From NCBI GenBank assembly GCA_946902875.1, contig OX336344.1, positions 18,683,791-18,747,790 of the forward strand: a stretch of DNA of 64,000 nucleotides. Direction: 5' to 3'. The stretch comes from Nematopogon swammerdamellus (lineage: Eukaryota; Arthropoda; Insecta; Lepidoptera; Adelidae). A program made the position numbers and the translations under genes. Below, piece after piece: positions 1 to 14,400 of the stretch. The first letter of the stretch is position 1. Every line of letters begins with the position of its first letter. Under the pieces are notes generated by a model that saw only the letters and a program-made list of their open reading frames with translations, was not told the origin of the DNA and made no database searches.

Positions 1-46
1 ACGAAGCACCCGAGGTCGCCCGCCCGGCGCGCGGCGGCCCGTCCAT
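1..46 (-). CDS. possible first coding codons of a gene leaving the window
   Basis: An ATG at 46-44 on the minus strand opens a GC-rich frame that runs without a stop off the left edge (15 codons, Gly/Pro/Arg/Ala-rich). The block is CpG-rich while the DNA to its right is AT-rich, as expected at the edge of a first exon. No domain is visible and the product is not recognised. It could equally be a CpG-rich untranslated exon. Confidence 0.2.
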   Translation of the reverse strand, partial: MDGPPRAGRATSGAS

Positions 47-2325
47 CAGTCGAGAGAGCAATACTACTTGAATATGTAACGGCGAAGGCAACCGACCCTC
101 TTATCTGTGGAATATGTGGCGGGCGAGGCTCCGTAGTTCACTTGTTCTTCTCATAGTGCTATATATTTTATTAACGTCTAACATAACTCGCTTTATACTT
201 AGCTTGCGTGAGGAGTAAGGAGTAAGAGTTGTATTCTGTATTTGTTTAAGTGCGGTAGCGGAGGGGGGCGCGCCTCGTAGAACATATTGCACAGGATAAA
301 GGGTTATTGAATAATAAAACATTACTAGACTTTACTCATTATATGCTTTTATAAGAGATTCGTGATTTGTATTCCTGAATATTGATAAATATTGGAAAAT
401 TAAAAGATGTGTACATCACTCCCTGGACCTTACGAGCGCCTACGCGCATCCCGAACAGAACTTACGGCCTTTTGCATCTTTATGGGAGATCGGACATAGC
501 TCAGTCACTTACGACGTCCTGTTGTAGCTTGTACTCTATGAGTTATGTTATTTCCTATAAAATAAACATTTCTGTACATATTTTCAGATGCTTGTTTTAT
601 TCATACAAATATATTATACACGAGTGTTCCATAGAAAAATACTATCGACACGACAAAGTTGATGGATAAATCAAGATGTTTCTTTTTTGTCTTGTTGATA
701 CAATATACTAGGAGCTCCGCATGAGCTCAATGGTCGACTAACTTAACATTGATATAGTTAATAACATCTACAATATTACATTCTCGCTGTCCCGTGTGCA
801 CACGTCAACTGAATAAGCTGTCTGCGGTTGATGAATTTGGTGCAGTCAAATGTGCACACAACTTGTGCGACAGTAGTCGTTTAAACAAGACATTTTACAA
901 AATTTACTGTCGATGTCAATACTGATGAATTCAAATGAAAGAAGTGTTGACAGCAGATGACAAAAAAATACTGAGATTTCTTCATGAAAAATGTTGTCTT
1001 CACTTTTATTTTTGACAAAGGTACATCAAAGGTAGGAATTTGCAAAAGGTTCTTGTTTAGACTAATACAATTTTATTTTAAAAATTTTAAATTCACCGTT
1101 TCGCTGTCTTTATATATTCAATACATATATACATTTTTCGCTAATAATTTTCAAAAAGATCACATATTATGTGAACTATTTACATGTTTAGAATACTCAG
1201 TCCTTTCCTATATTTTTTTTTTCATTTCTAGAAATATAACAAAGTCCTAATAAGGAGGCCTAAGAAGATAGTTTAATGATTCTTAATTAATCACTTATGA
1301 GTAGGTGATATGCATTATTGCCGGGATATGGCTACAATTATTACTCCTACACATTTAGAGAAGTCGTGAAGGGATCAATACATAGAATATGTGGAGGGAA
1401 TAATGTGTACTAGGTACGGTTTGTGCTCACAGCTTCACAATATAGTATTTCTACTAAATGTAAATATATTTTTTGCATACTTCCAAATTTACGTACGAAT
1501 GCATATTTGAAAATATACATATTCCTTTCAAAGTATACAATATGTCGATTGAACGGATTAGAAACATGTTCCATTGTTCATAAAATAATGTAGTCCAGCT
1601 ACATGTTAATAAAGTACTTTGAAAAATTTAAACTTGAAAGTGTTAACAAACTTCAAGCCCGAACGAGCGACGGAGTAGTCGCTCGACAGATTCACACATC
1701 TCCGCACCTCAGTTGTATCAACTACAAAATTTATATTCACCTTAACATCTGTCGACCGACTCTGTTCGGTCGTAGAGAGCGTGTGGACTGAAACCGCAAG
1801 ACATACAATTTGCAGATACACCCATCGTACGTAATGTTCGCACCAAACCAGAAGTGTGTGTACCAACGTCACAGTATCACAATTTGAGGATTAGAGGAGA
1901 GACTGTGATACATGCTTCAACTTCAAATTTAGCGCAATCTATACAAATACATCATTGAATCTCCATCAATGTTGACAATATGACAAAGCATACAGGTTGG
2001 ATTATCTTAAAACAGCAGCCTCCAAACTACGGACCGCAGGCTCGTGGCAGGCTCATTCGAGGGTCTGAGATTTTAATCGAAGCAGTTTGGTCACAAATGT
2101 ATGGTAAAAAATAGCATAAAATAAGAACATTTGTCATATTGCCAACATGATAGTGGAATTATCTGAATAGGTGTACCTATTGATCGACCTATCATGCCTG
2201 TCACGTCAATCTGCACGCCGTAAAACGCAAAAGACTTCCACAAAGCGTAAACAAACTCGTCACTATACAAAAGTCCCAAGTCGCGCTGCGAGGGGCTTCT
2301 TCCCGGCAATAATAAAGTGCTGGAG
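47..2325. other. AT-rich stretch without a recognisable gene
   Basis: Only short open frames of random composition are present. Two small GC hairpins stand out near 1663-1686 (CGAGCGAC/GTCGCTCG) and near 1752-1771 (CGACCGA/TCGGTCG). The right end should contain the 3'UTR of the zinc-finger gene, but no AATAAA on the minus strand was found close to its stop. Confidence 0.5.
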
Positions 2326-2482
2326 TTAGAGCAGTCGCTCGCAGTCCTCGCTCGGCTGCGAGTCGTCGCTGGCGGCGTCGCTGTCGCTGCAGTACTCGTC
2401 CTCCTCGCTCCAGTGCTGGAACTCCTCCTTGTGGTGCTCCAGGGCCATCAGCGACGGGAACAGGCTGTCGCACGCTGAGCAA
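2326..2482 (-). CDS. terminal exon of the C2H2 zinc-finger gene
   Basis: The exon opens after a GGCAG acceptor (2483-2487 on the plus strand reads ctgcc). It completes a split Gly codon and encodes 51 residues, starting CSACDSLFPSLMALEHHKEE and continuing into an acidic Ser/Asp tail, then TAA at 2328-2326. The Cys-X2-Cys plus following His residues look like a finger. GC-rich codon use contrasts with the flanking AT-rich DNA. Confidence 0.75.
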
Positions 2483-5400
2483 CTGCCGAGGAAACAATCC
2501 GTGAGAGAAAGCTTACTGGTGTTGCTTTTTTTTTTTTATGGAAACTGACACGGTTGGCTACATCACCTACAACATCCGTGATGTCAGCCCATAACACCGG
2601 GTGAACTTGGTGCCACGTCAGTGCTTCCCTTCGGTCGTGCCGGCTACACTGCACTGGATGGAAAACAAACTATGTACATAGCCGTTTCGACCGACCTTTC
2701 ATTCAGTGCGGTGGTACCAACCCGGGCGGGTTAAACCCTACCACCTAGTAATATAAGAAGGGAGTCATATCCCTTAGTCGCCTTCTACGACATACACGGG
2801 GAGCAATGCAGTGGGGCTATTCTTTTAAAGTACCGGCCCCACACGGTACACTTGCTCCTCAAGCAGAGGAGCACTAAGCGTAATTGCAATGCAGCAACAC
2901 ACATTGTTCATTTGAAATTACTTGCTGCGCCGCGCCGTGCAGCGCCGCTGCCGTGTTGTTGGGTCTACAAAGAATATTTCGTCACGTCGCACCGCTGCTT
3001 TGCAGTTACGGTGAGACGGCACTACGCGGCAACGGCACCAATATCTGTATGAAGTAATCCGAACTGCGGCAGCGGCGCTTCAAGGCGAAGCATGAACTTC
3101 GTATGAACGATGTGTGGCGGGCGCTCTCTTAAGCTGCGTATCCATTAGAGCAGCCTCGACTTGAAGCAAACTGAGGCTGCTCACTCTGAGGCATAGTCTC
3201 GAGGCACGTTGCGGATCAAGGTGAGGCGTGGACCAAGTGCACGCCTCGGACTGAGGTTCCTTTGAGCGCGGCAAAAACCCGACAAAATATGGCTCGGCCC
3301 GAGGTGACGAATTTGCCTCATGACGCGGCGTGCCTCAGGTTGAGGCAGCGTCTCCACTTGTGCGGCCTCGGGTCGAGCGGCTGCCTCGCCCCGAGTCTGC
3401 CTCTAATGGATACGCAGCTTTACATTGCAGAGCGTTTTGAAGTCAAATTGTTTAAGAATTGGATCGATAAAGAACGTGAAACAGAGTAACAATATTCGAA
3501 GTTTTAAACATAAATGTTTACCCAAAGTGCCTCTTCTTCTGCTGATGGTCGCTGAGCTGGCGTCGACTTTGGAACGAGCGGTCGCATACATTGCAAGTCA
3601 GCGATTCGTCTGCAATCACAACAATATACCGATTACATCAACTCTGCCCGTCAGTCGCTAACTACATGGGGTGAATCTTATTGTATTGTATTGTTTATTG
3701 ATCATTCATATGGCAGTTAGACTGCGCTCGAACTTGTCACAATTTGTTCTATCCGGTTCGATTACACCCACGAAGAAGAACCGACAAGAAACTTGAGGAG
3801 TTCTGTCCAGACTGGTACCTGGAAGATTGTTCAAACCGCTATGAAAATATTCTGTTTATCGTCGTTCAGTGTACCTGGAACAACCAAAGGGAAGACCTGA
3901 AAAAGGACTTAGTTCCAAAAGAAACGCAGTGTCGGTGATGGCTCTAAATCACAGGTGTAGGTAATAAACAATTATCAAAACGTTTACCCTCTATATAATA
4001 ATTTTACAATAGATTCTGGTATTAAGGGATCAAAGTGGACATACAATCCTTCTTTGATCCACTAGGGGAGCAGAGTGGAGAAAAAAGTATACTTCGATCC
4101 ACTAGTTCAGCGGTCCCCAAATATATATTTTTATCGGTACCCCTAGCAAATTTTCTGAGACCCAAGTAGTAAAATGTGGAAATATTAAATGGTTGATATT
4201 TTTACATAGGTATGTAATAATTTTGTTAACCGACTTCCAAAGAAGGAGGAGGTTCTCAATTCGTCTGTATGTTTTTTATTTTTTTTATTTTTTTGTATGT
4301 TTGTAACACGATTTCTCCGTCAATTGAGGGCCGATTTAGAAAATTCTTCTTTTATTAGTTAGGTCATACTTCCGAGGTGGTCCCATTTCAATTTTATCGA
4401 AATTGGTTAAGTGGTTTTCGAAAAATCAGCATAATACTATGGTGTGTGGTTACCTTCAGCAAAACTTGTGATGTGGTCGTTTTCGGCAATTTTCAGTTTG
4501 ATAAATTAGTATGGTGTGTGGTTACCTTCAGCAAAACATTTGTGATGTGGACTTATTCAGCAATTTGCAGTCTGACACATATGGCGAATAATTCTGTACC
4601 ACTTCAATCGATTTCGATTATTCGATTTCGATTATTCTTTTTTATGTAATATTACTAAAAAGAATGAAATAAAAACTGTTTTAAAAAATATTAAACCGAT
4701 TTCCAAAAAACAAAAAAAAACAAAAAACTAAAAAGTATTAAATACCTAATATTTTGAAATTTTCTCTGTCCTGTTGAAATACATGAATCGATATACTAGT
4801 GATACATATTCGGACCCTTGTTTCATGAATATTCTAAATTTGAAATTTTTTATTTTTTCCGACCGGCGCTTAATTTATTATGGTACCTGGCCGGTACCTA
4901 CTGTACCGAGTACCATCGAGCTGGTTTGATGATGGAGACAGAAGGTGGCCATAGGAACTCCTAAACTACACATGATAAACCCATCGTGTTTGGGCTCGTT
5001 GCATTTGTCTTCACGAGAAATTTACTTTAGACCTAAGAGATTCTCAATTCGACGGTATGTTTTCTTTTTTTGGATGTTTGTTACGCGATTACTCCGTCAA
5101 TTGTGGGCCGATTTTGAAAATTCTTTTTTTTTTTATTTGAAAGGGGATAACCCTGAGGTTTTTGAAGTGAAAACTCCTTTAGCGGCTCTTGGCACTTTTT
5201 TAGGTGGGTAAAAATGTATAACTCGCGACATCGCGTCAGCGTGATTTTTAAAATGAAACCTTAAGTCATTGCGTTAAGGGTTAAGTTAGAGTGCCACGGG
5301 ATCTGCCGGCACTCCCGGAGTGCAACTGTTAAGTAGGGTTCCGTAACACGTTTATGTCTGTCCATTCTACTAAGTTCTGCAAAATGAATGTAGGGTTCCG

Positions 5401-8400
5401 TAACATATGCATGTCTATCCGTTCTACTAAATTTTACAATTTTCAACCAAGGTCCTCCGACGGTTATGTTATAATAAAAGTAGGCTTCCGTAACACGTTT
5501 ATGTCTGTCCATTCTACTAAGTTCTGCAACATCACCTACAACGTCCGTGATGTCAGCCCATAACACCAGTGCCATGTCAGTGCTTCCCCCTTTGATCGTG
5601 CTGACTACACTGAACTGGTCGGAAAACACAAACTATTTACATAGCCGTTTCGACCGACGTTTAATTCAGTGCGGTGGTACCAACCCGGGAAGGTTAAACC
5701 CTACCACCAAGTAAGATTACGAGGGAAGGGACTTACAGTTTTACGAGGAATCCGAACCTTGGTCAGCCTCCAACGGTCAGCGGTCACCCATCTAAGTACT
5801 GACCGCACCCAGCGTTGCTTAAAATTCAATAGCGACAGTTGACTGTCTGCACCACTGAGCTATCGAAGCTGACGTGGTCCTATTTTAATTGGGTCAAGAT
5901 CGGATTGGAAAGCGAGGCGGAATCGCCAGGCCGAAGGCCGAGCGATTCCGCCGATTACATTAATAGCAAAAAATTACTAAAAAAAAAACTGTGAAATAAA
6001 AAAAAAGTTTTAAAAAACATAAAACCGACTTCCTAAAAAAAGTCAAACTAAAAAACTATTTAAAATAAAAATATAAAAACCGCCTTCAAAAATATATGAA
6101 ATAAAAACCTAAAAAAAAAAACGAACCCTAGAGTTGAAGGCGGTGCTAAAGCAAGCAAAAATGATGCATGAAAGAAAACATGAGTGGATGATAATATCCT
6201 TTGTGATTTGTGTAGCCTTTTTAGCACCGCCTTCAACTCTAGGGTTCGTTTTTTTTTTAGGTTTTTATTTCATATATTTTTGAAGGCGGTTTTTATATTT
6301 TTATTTTAAATAGTTTTTTATCCATCGTATCAGTCATTTATTAGGTACGTTCTAATACCTACTTAGTAATCAATAATCATCATAATACAATACGAAATAG
6401 ACATCTCAACCATTCATGATTGGAGTTCATTTTCATTACTGAGATAAGTGGGCTCCTTGCTCTTGTATAGGTAAACGTGACCTTTAAGTGGGCCTACGCG
6501 TACTCCTTCCTCTTGAGCCTGCGTACCATACATACATATCACACACGCTGAATCCCGACAATCGGGGTAAGCAGAGTAATCGGTGTTGTGCTGCAAGAAC
6601 TCTGGTAAATTACAGCACAACACCGACCACCACGTTCAAGGCATGAAGACCTACTTATTGCACGACTAGGTGGGAGTACCGTGCCAAGATGACAGGTGGC
6701 GAGCCCTCTGCCCTTTAGCACGGCATCTTGTCCTTATCCCTTAGTCGCCTTTTACGACATGCATGGGGAGAGATGCAGTGGGGCTATTCTTTTTAAGTAC
6801 CGGCCCCACACGGTAGTGACCTGCGTACCACTATTTGGGAAACGCTGCACTAGTGGATCAAAGTGGCCGCGCCGAATGCACAGGTTCCAATAAGGTATTC
6901 CAGAGCATATTTTGCAGTGAGGAAATTATCTATTGGCAGTTCTATCGGCTTCCATGCCTTGTTATTTGCTGTGCGGCTTGTCCGAACTATAAGATTTTAT
7001 GAAGAATTAGACATTTCAGTTGCTCTGGATCGCTCACATAATTTGGTCGACTTAGAATATTTGGATCATTAAATTCACAAACAGACATAATGTAGCTATT
7101 CGAACATTAATTGGATGTAATTTGTGGGGTTATTATAGCTAGTTTATTTAATAAGAATTCTCAATATTACCTTTTTGTGTAATGGGTGAAGTGATAAAAT
7201 AAAAAACAGGATTATTGATAATTTGAATTTTTTATCCTGGAAAAGTACAAATTGCATTAAACTGGACACAAATGTTCATTAAATTTAAAAAATACCTACC
7301 TATTTAGAATGCATACAAAGAGTTGGATTGGACACAATTTTTTATAGATAAGATGAACAAGTCTTCGAAATTTCATAATTATTCTAAAACAAATTCTTGC
7401 ATTAATCTTATAAATTATATAAACGATAATTTGAACACCACTTTATTGATACACATACTGCTTATGGAGGCTTCCGGGGATCGTCGTGCCAGAGCGTTCC
7501 TCAGCCAAAACATAAGCTTGGCCATTCAGCGGGGGAAACGCTGTTTCGGTCCTTGGGACTACAATAACAGTCCCAATGAAGGAATTATTTATTTTAATTT
7601 AGTCATATCGATTGTTAATTGTTTTCCTCTATACACAGTTTTAGCATTGCTTCTTTGTTAATAAATCATTTTTTAAATTTACTTTTTCATAAACATTTCA
7701 ATGTCAGAAATAATACTACATGGCAAGAATATAAAATAATTCACTTGTGAGGTCTAAGCAGTAATAAAACTCTAGGCGCCTAATTAATTGTCTTTGTATT
7801 TTGAATGTAGTGCACAAACTGCTCTGCTAGTTTTAACACGTTAGGGGCGGTAAATTCGATGTTAGTGCCCCAGATGAGACATCAAAATTATCCATGAAAC
7901 ATTTGGCGTTGTCCGCAGGAGTTAGGTCATATTTTGTTGGTTCAATGGGTTTTTTTAATAACTGTTGCGACATTATTGAAACGAAAGCTGCTCCTAACGT
8001 AATATAGGGTCCATATAATTAATTGTGAAGAAAACATGTCATTAAACAATGTTGTGTCCTCTTAGGATGAGTCTAATTCGTGTGTGGTAGTAAATAATGT
8101 AACATCGCGCTTTAGAAGGAGACATTCCAGTTGTAGAGCGCACTAGCTCGCACGTCTCTGGTACGACAGGGATGACGCTCTACAACCGGGTTGTCTCTTT
8201 CTAAAGCTCGATGTACATTATTTATTGCCGCATACTGTACTTGACACTTTCCAACATTTTAGTACTGCACATCGATGGACGTACCCTCTCTGAACGCTTT
8301 AACCCACAGTTTCAAACAAATTAAAACAAATTTGACTTCAATATTCCTTCTCATGACCAATCTACATTTAGCACCTTCTAAATTACATCTATTTTATACA

Positions 8401-11400
8401 AACTAGTAAACTAAATTATATAAAATAAATCAAAACTTACATACTTAGAAAATTAAATGAAACTCCCTCAATTGATAAGATAAATAATAGGATAATAGGT
8501 AATTTTCCACCTCAATAATAGTTACACATAATTCTCATAAGTGCTCCATATGCCCACCATAGCCTCAACATGATCTAGTTTCATCACTACCGGATGGTGG
8601 GTTCAGATTACTCACTTAGGATGGTCGCGCACTGTCAACCAAGATCAAGACCATTGCTTGCATAGTCCAGATGTTTAGTACTTAATGTAATAAGTGTTTC
8701 ATCAACTGTATTTTCAATTTGTTTTGTGTTTGGGACTTGTGCCCAATCGAATAAACTATTTTTTTAAATGACTGAATAAAAAGTATGGTATTTTAAAATG
8801 TATGTAAGTACATTTTACAATTATCATTTGACATAAACTATTAAACGAGCGAAAGAGACAATCCGGTTTTAGTGTCATCCCTGTCGCACAGAAATCTGCG
8901 AGACAATGCGACAGAGACGACGCTCTACAACCGGAATGTCTCCTTCTAAAGCCCGATTTACCATTGGCAGGATGGCCCATAGGAAGAGGGGCATTTAGCA
9001 CCCATAAGGTGTCTTAACTATTTTCAAACGGACTGCTAAACGCCCCATTCAGGTGACCGATTGCAGAACGAAGAAAAACACTTACTACAGTCCCACATCA
9101 CTCGAAACACAGTCGTGCGACACCGTTACCGTTAAATTGGCAACGTACTCGACGCTGTCGACTTAAACATTGATCCGAAAAACCTCATCCCGCTGGAGCC
9201 GCCCGGAAATGATCCCATGAAGCTCCAACAGAGGGCCAGCACTTGTAGAATGGCGAACACTATCGTGAGCGGCGTGCTCTGGAGGTGGAGCGCGCAGTAA
9301 AGCGTGGCGAACAGAGTGGAGAGGTATACGGCGGTCGGAAGCCACTTCTCTTTGGAGAACAGCGACTTGACGTGCGTCCACGGCCCGTTGAGGAAGGCGA
9401 AGCTGAAACGTTAATGGTATTTTTAGTAACCAACTTCTAGAGGAAGTTATGAATGCACTTAATACCAACCAATTATTCAAGATACCTAAATAAAACCGGA
9501 TTTAGACTATCTCTATAATAAATTAATAATAAATAAACATACATGTGAGATTACTACGCGCTTTTCTTTTGTCAGAATAATGTTTAATTGAATTTCTTTA
9601 AATATGTATCATCTAACCACCTTTTAATTATTTTACGAAAGGGAGGTGAGGTGATAGATTGTCAATAAATTACACTAAATAACAGCAACAATGCTAACAT
9701 CATGCCTTGCGCAATAGTGACTGGTACAAACTACAAGAGCTATTCAATTCTACCTAGCCGTTTATGAATTACTAGCTTTTGCCCGCGGCTTCGCTCGCGT
9801 GAAATTTGTATTTCAAAGGAAGAAAGTAAGTAACTAAGGGCGAGCTGGGTTCAGGTAAACGATAAACCATCTCGAAGAAAGTGAGTAACTTTTTGAGGCC
9901 GAAGGCGGAGTTGCGTTTAGGAAGACGATAAACCTTCTCGAAGACAGTAAGTAACTATGGGCGAGGCCGAAGGCCGAGCTGCGTTCAGGAAGAGGACAAA
10001 CCATCTATAAGAAAGTAAGTAACAAAGGGCGAGGCCGAAGGCCGAGCTGCGGTGAGGAAGAGGATAACCTTTTCGAAGAAAGTAAGTAACTATGGGCGAG
10101 GCCGAAGGCCGAGCTTCGTTCAGGATGAGGGTAAACTTTTCGAAGAAAGTAAGTAACAGAGGGCGAGGCCGAAGGCCGAGCTGCGTTCAGGAAAACTGAA
10201 CCTTCTCGAAGACAGTAAGTAACTATGGGCGAGGCCGAAGGCCGAGCTGCGTTCAGGAAGAGGATAACATTTTCTAAGAAAGTAAGTAACAGAGGGCGAG
10301 GCCGAAGGCCGAGCTGCGTTCAGAAAGACGATAAACCTTTTCGAACATAGTAAGTAACTATGGGCGAGGCCGAAGGCCGAGCTGCGTTCAGGAAGAGGAT
10401 AAACCATCTTTAAGAAGTAAGTAACAAAGGGCGAGGCCGAAGGCCGAGTTGCGTTAAGGAAGAGGATAACCTTTTCGAAGAATGTAAGTAACCGAGGGCG
10501 AGTCCGAAGGCCGAGCTGCGTTCAGGAAGACCATAAATCTTCTCGAAGAAAGTAACTTCTTTGTTACTTACTTTTTTCGAAAAGGTTTATCCTCTTCCTG
10601 AACACATCTCGGCCTACGGCCTTGCCCATAGTTACTTACTGTCTTCGAGAATTTATCGTCTTCCTGAACGCAGGTCGGCCTTCGGCCTCGCCTATAGTTA
10701 CTTACTGTCTTCGACAAGGTTTATCGTCTTCCTGAGCGAAGCTCGGCCTTCGGCCTCGCCCTCTGTTACTTACTTTCTTCGAACAGGTCATCCTCTTCCT
10801 GAACGCAGCTCGGCCTTCGGCCTCGCCCATAGTTACTTACTGTCTTCGAGAAGGTTTATCGTTTTCCTGAACGCAGCTCGGCCTTCGGCCTCGCCCTCTG
10901 TTACTTACTTTCTTCGAAAAGTTTACCCGCATGCTGAATGCAGCTCGGCCTTCGGCCTCGCCCATAGTTACTTACTGTCTTCGAAAAGGTTTATCGTCTT
11001 CCTGAACGCAGCTCGGCCTTCGGCCTCGCCCTCTGTTACTTACTTTCTTCGAAAAGGTTATCCTCTTCCTGAACGCAGCTCGGCCTTCGGCCTCGCCCTT
11101 TGTTACTTACTTTCTTAAAGATGGTTTATCCTCTTCCTGAACGCAGCTCGGCCTTCGGCCTCGCCCATAGTTACTTACTGTCTTCGAGAAGGTTTATCGT
11201 CTTCCTGAACGCAACTTCGCCTTCGGTCTCAAAAAGTTACTCACTTTCTTCGAGACGGTTTATCGTTTACCTGAACCCAGCTCGCCCTTAGTTACTTACT
11301 TTCTTCCTTTGAAATACGAATTTCACGCGAGCGAAGCCGCGGGCAATTTTTTATCATTACTTATGTCCTCTAGAGGGCGCCATATCCTATAGCCTATAGA

Positions 11401-14400
11401 CGTTGGATGCGTCTTGACGACCAGCGTACGGTCAAGTCGCATCCAACGATACCTCATTTGTCAAATTATGATAAGTAGTGTCGAAGTTATTATGAGGGAA
11501 CAGTTGAACATACATACATACATACATACCGGTCAAAAACATAACTCTCCTTTTCGCTTCGCCGTAATCGGGTAAAAATAAGAATCTCTTCGCTAATATA
11601 CCGCGCATACTACACTACGTACAATATAATAAACATACGATCAATTAACTTAAATCAAATAGGAACTTCAGTTAAATAAATATCCGCTAACATCGACTCG
11701 CAATAACACTTTTACATAGGTTTGCACCTAAAATTAATCAAATAGATACCTAACGAAGTTAACTTACATAATATTATGAATCGAATTAAAATATAAGAAA
11801 CTCTGCCGAGACAATGCATACACACACACACCGCGCTCCGCCAGACCACCGAATAGACCGCACCCCGCGCCGCGTCCCGCGCCTTCGCCGCCGGGCTGCC
11901 AGTCTCCGCGAGACGCGCTACTAACCCCCGCCGCGCCGCGCCGCCCATTATTTCGGCGCTTGGAACAATTCGATTTGTATGGGAGCCACATCTTAGCGTA
12001 GCCGGAAGTAAATTTTTGTAAGCCTATCCTGTGTCCCGTATAGTAAAATGGGTTTGTACTAAGTTTCATCAAATTCGGATTATGGCTTTAAGAGTTATGG
12101 AGGAACATACATACATACATACATACATACAGAAAAGATTTCTAAAAATCGTCAATTTAGCTTTAGTATCATACATAGAGGCTACAAACTCAATATTTCC
12201 TAAAACAAAGTAACTTACTCCATGACCATCCCTTACAGATTTATTATTAGTATTGATTGATGATGACATTTTAGAGAATAGGTATAAATCTGTATGGATT
12301 GACTACTCTCACAATTACAGACATCGCTCAGTACCCCAAGTAGATATCTTGATGATACGAGAATATCCTAAAATGATTTCAAAGAGCTTCCAAATCTAAT
12401 GGCACATTATAATGCAATTCTGATTGTAGTTTTTTTAAGTAAATCGCGAACATATATGCGGAAAGACAGACATACACCACATTTTGAATTTTTTTTATTT
12501 ACCAAGCGAACATTTCTTTTTCTGCTTACACAGGAGTAGGACCTCCTTGGTGGACATCCATTGGTTACCATCCAAGTAAAAAATTTTTTTAATAGACTGA
12601 GCACTTTTGTTGTAATGAGCCTTTATGTGACACGCTGAAGTTTGCATTTTATATTATGTATTGATTATTATACAGCAGAAACTGCTGTATAATAATCAAT
12701 ACTGCTACTGCTGTATCTTTGGAACCGTAATAGGCAGTCCGTTGAAATTTTCACAGAATATGTGTTATTATGGCCCATATTCAAACAAATAAGAAAAAAA
12801 AAATCACAGGGTCCCCATAGAAGAAACTAAAAAGTGTATGCGCGCCATCTACCGAAAAGAGAATGAAGCATTTTAACTATTACATAGATGGTGTGAGTGG
12901 CGCTGACTATGACATGGCGATACGGAACCCTCGGTTCCGCGAGTTCCACTCGCACTTGGCCGGTTTTTACAGTACGTGTACACGAGCGAAGCGATGCTCA
13001 CCTCAATATGAAGAATAGGCTACCGAGCGAGAAGAGGAGCGCGAACTTCCTCGCCTTGAGCAGCAGGAACGGTATGTAGAGCATGGACAGTATGAAGCAG
13101 AGCACACCGAAGAACAGACACGCGGCGAAGCCCACGTAGCGCTGCGTGCGACTCTGCAATGTTACATTTTGCTATTATTTATTATATATAAGATACATTT
13201 AGGTTATAAGTGTTTGTAACTAAGACAATGAGCTGTATAACCCAATTTTTTTAACTGTGCACTTCGAGCTGTCAAAGTCGTTAGGTTCTCAGCACTGAAT
13301 GCACCCTCCCTTACTTCTTCACCTCACCGCCGACGCCTAATCAGTACGGAGTGCAGACCGTACTGATAGGAGTCGGCGGAGAGGTGAGGAAGTAAGCGGG
13401 GAGGGTGCATTCATTGCTGAGAACCTAACGACTTTGACAGCTCGAAGTGCACAGTTAAAAAAATTGGGTTATACCTAGTGATTGAACCTAAGCCGTATAA
13501 TGATTAGGTTTATAAATTTATTAACTTCTTGGCGCTATATATAGGCTCAATCTCTCGATGCGGCAAAGACGCCTGGAAGTCAGCGAATATCAGCATTTTT
13601 AAAGCTTTCGAATGCAACAAGTCAAATCTTAATCCGTATAACTTTATTCAGATTCAGATTCAGATATTTATTTCGCCATAAAGACCACACAACAATATTT
13701 CATTGAGACATAGGTATGCATATTCAGTATGGTTCGTCATCGGCTTCACAGTTTAGTCAACAGCTTGATTCGTTACTCGCACCATCTCACTAGAAGCATT
13801 ATTCAGTTATTACAAAGTGCATACCTACACGTGAACAATAATAAGAAAGCAAACTCACCAAGCTGCAGTAATCGTTCTGAGTCTCCTGACCGAACCAGCT
13901 GCTTCCGGTCGAGGTGCTCGGGGTCTCATCGGAACCCCGCGAGAAGAAACTCGGCCGGGAAAATCCGAGAGAGAACTTTGAGCGACGGCTCTCACTGTTT
14001 AACAGGTACTCATCCAAGTCGGACTTTAGATTCGCCATCGAGACTGCTAGCTACCTAACCACAATGTGCAAGCCTTGTCGCAAGTCTCCGTTGTCCTCGA
14101 GCAGAACTGTGTCGAGCTACAAGTAGGTTATTATAATCCTTTATCTCAGTGGGCGTCACAAAACACTTCAATTCTATCTAGAGCGCGGACTCCGCAATAG
14201 TTATTTCTTTCCTAGCTATGTAGTTAGACTGGCTTGCTTCCAAAATACAATTTAAATGGTCAAGAAGAATGTAAGTAAACGTATTTTCACAGAAAAATCG
14301 AAAACAGAATGCAAAGAAGCAAAGCGATGACGACGGATGGCTGGGCTGATGATGACAGCTGATGGACTGACATTTTTATCGCTTGACGTTTTCAAATCTA

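Noticed and set aside
5735..5873. Possible 5S rRNA gene
   Set aside because: Only the 3' half of 5S is similar and it is embedded in a repeated SINE with tail and tRNA-like flanks.
6863..7072. 69-codon frame after a G element
   Set aside because: No domain, no splice support and AT-biased codons; considered random.
10561..11118. 185-codon frame in the 67-bp repeat foldback
   Set aside because: The frame repeats with the tandem unit (S-A-F-G-L-A-H-S-Y-L-L) and an equivalent frame exists on the opposite strand of the other arm; repeat artefact.
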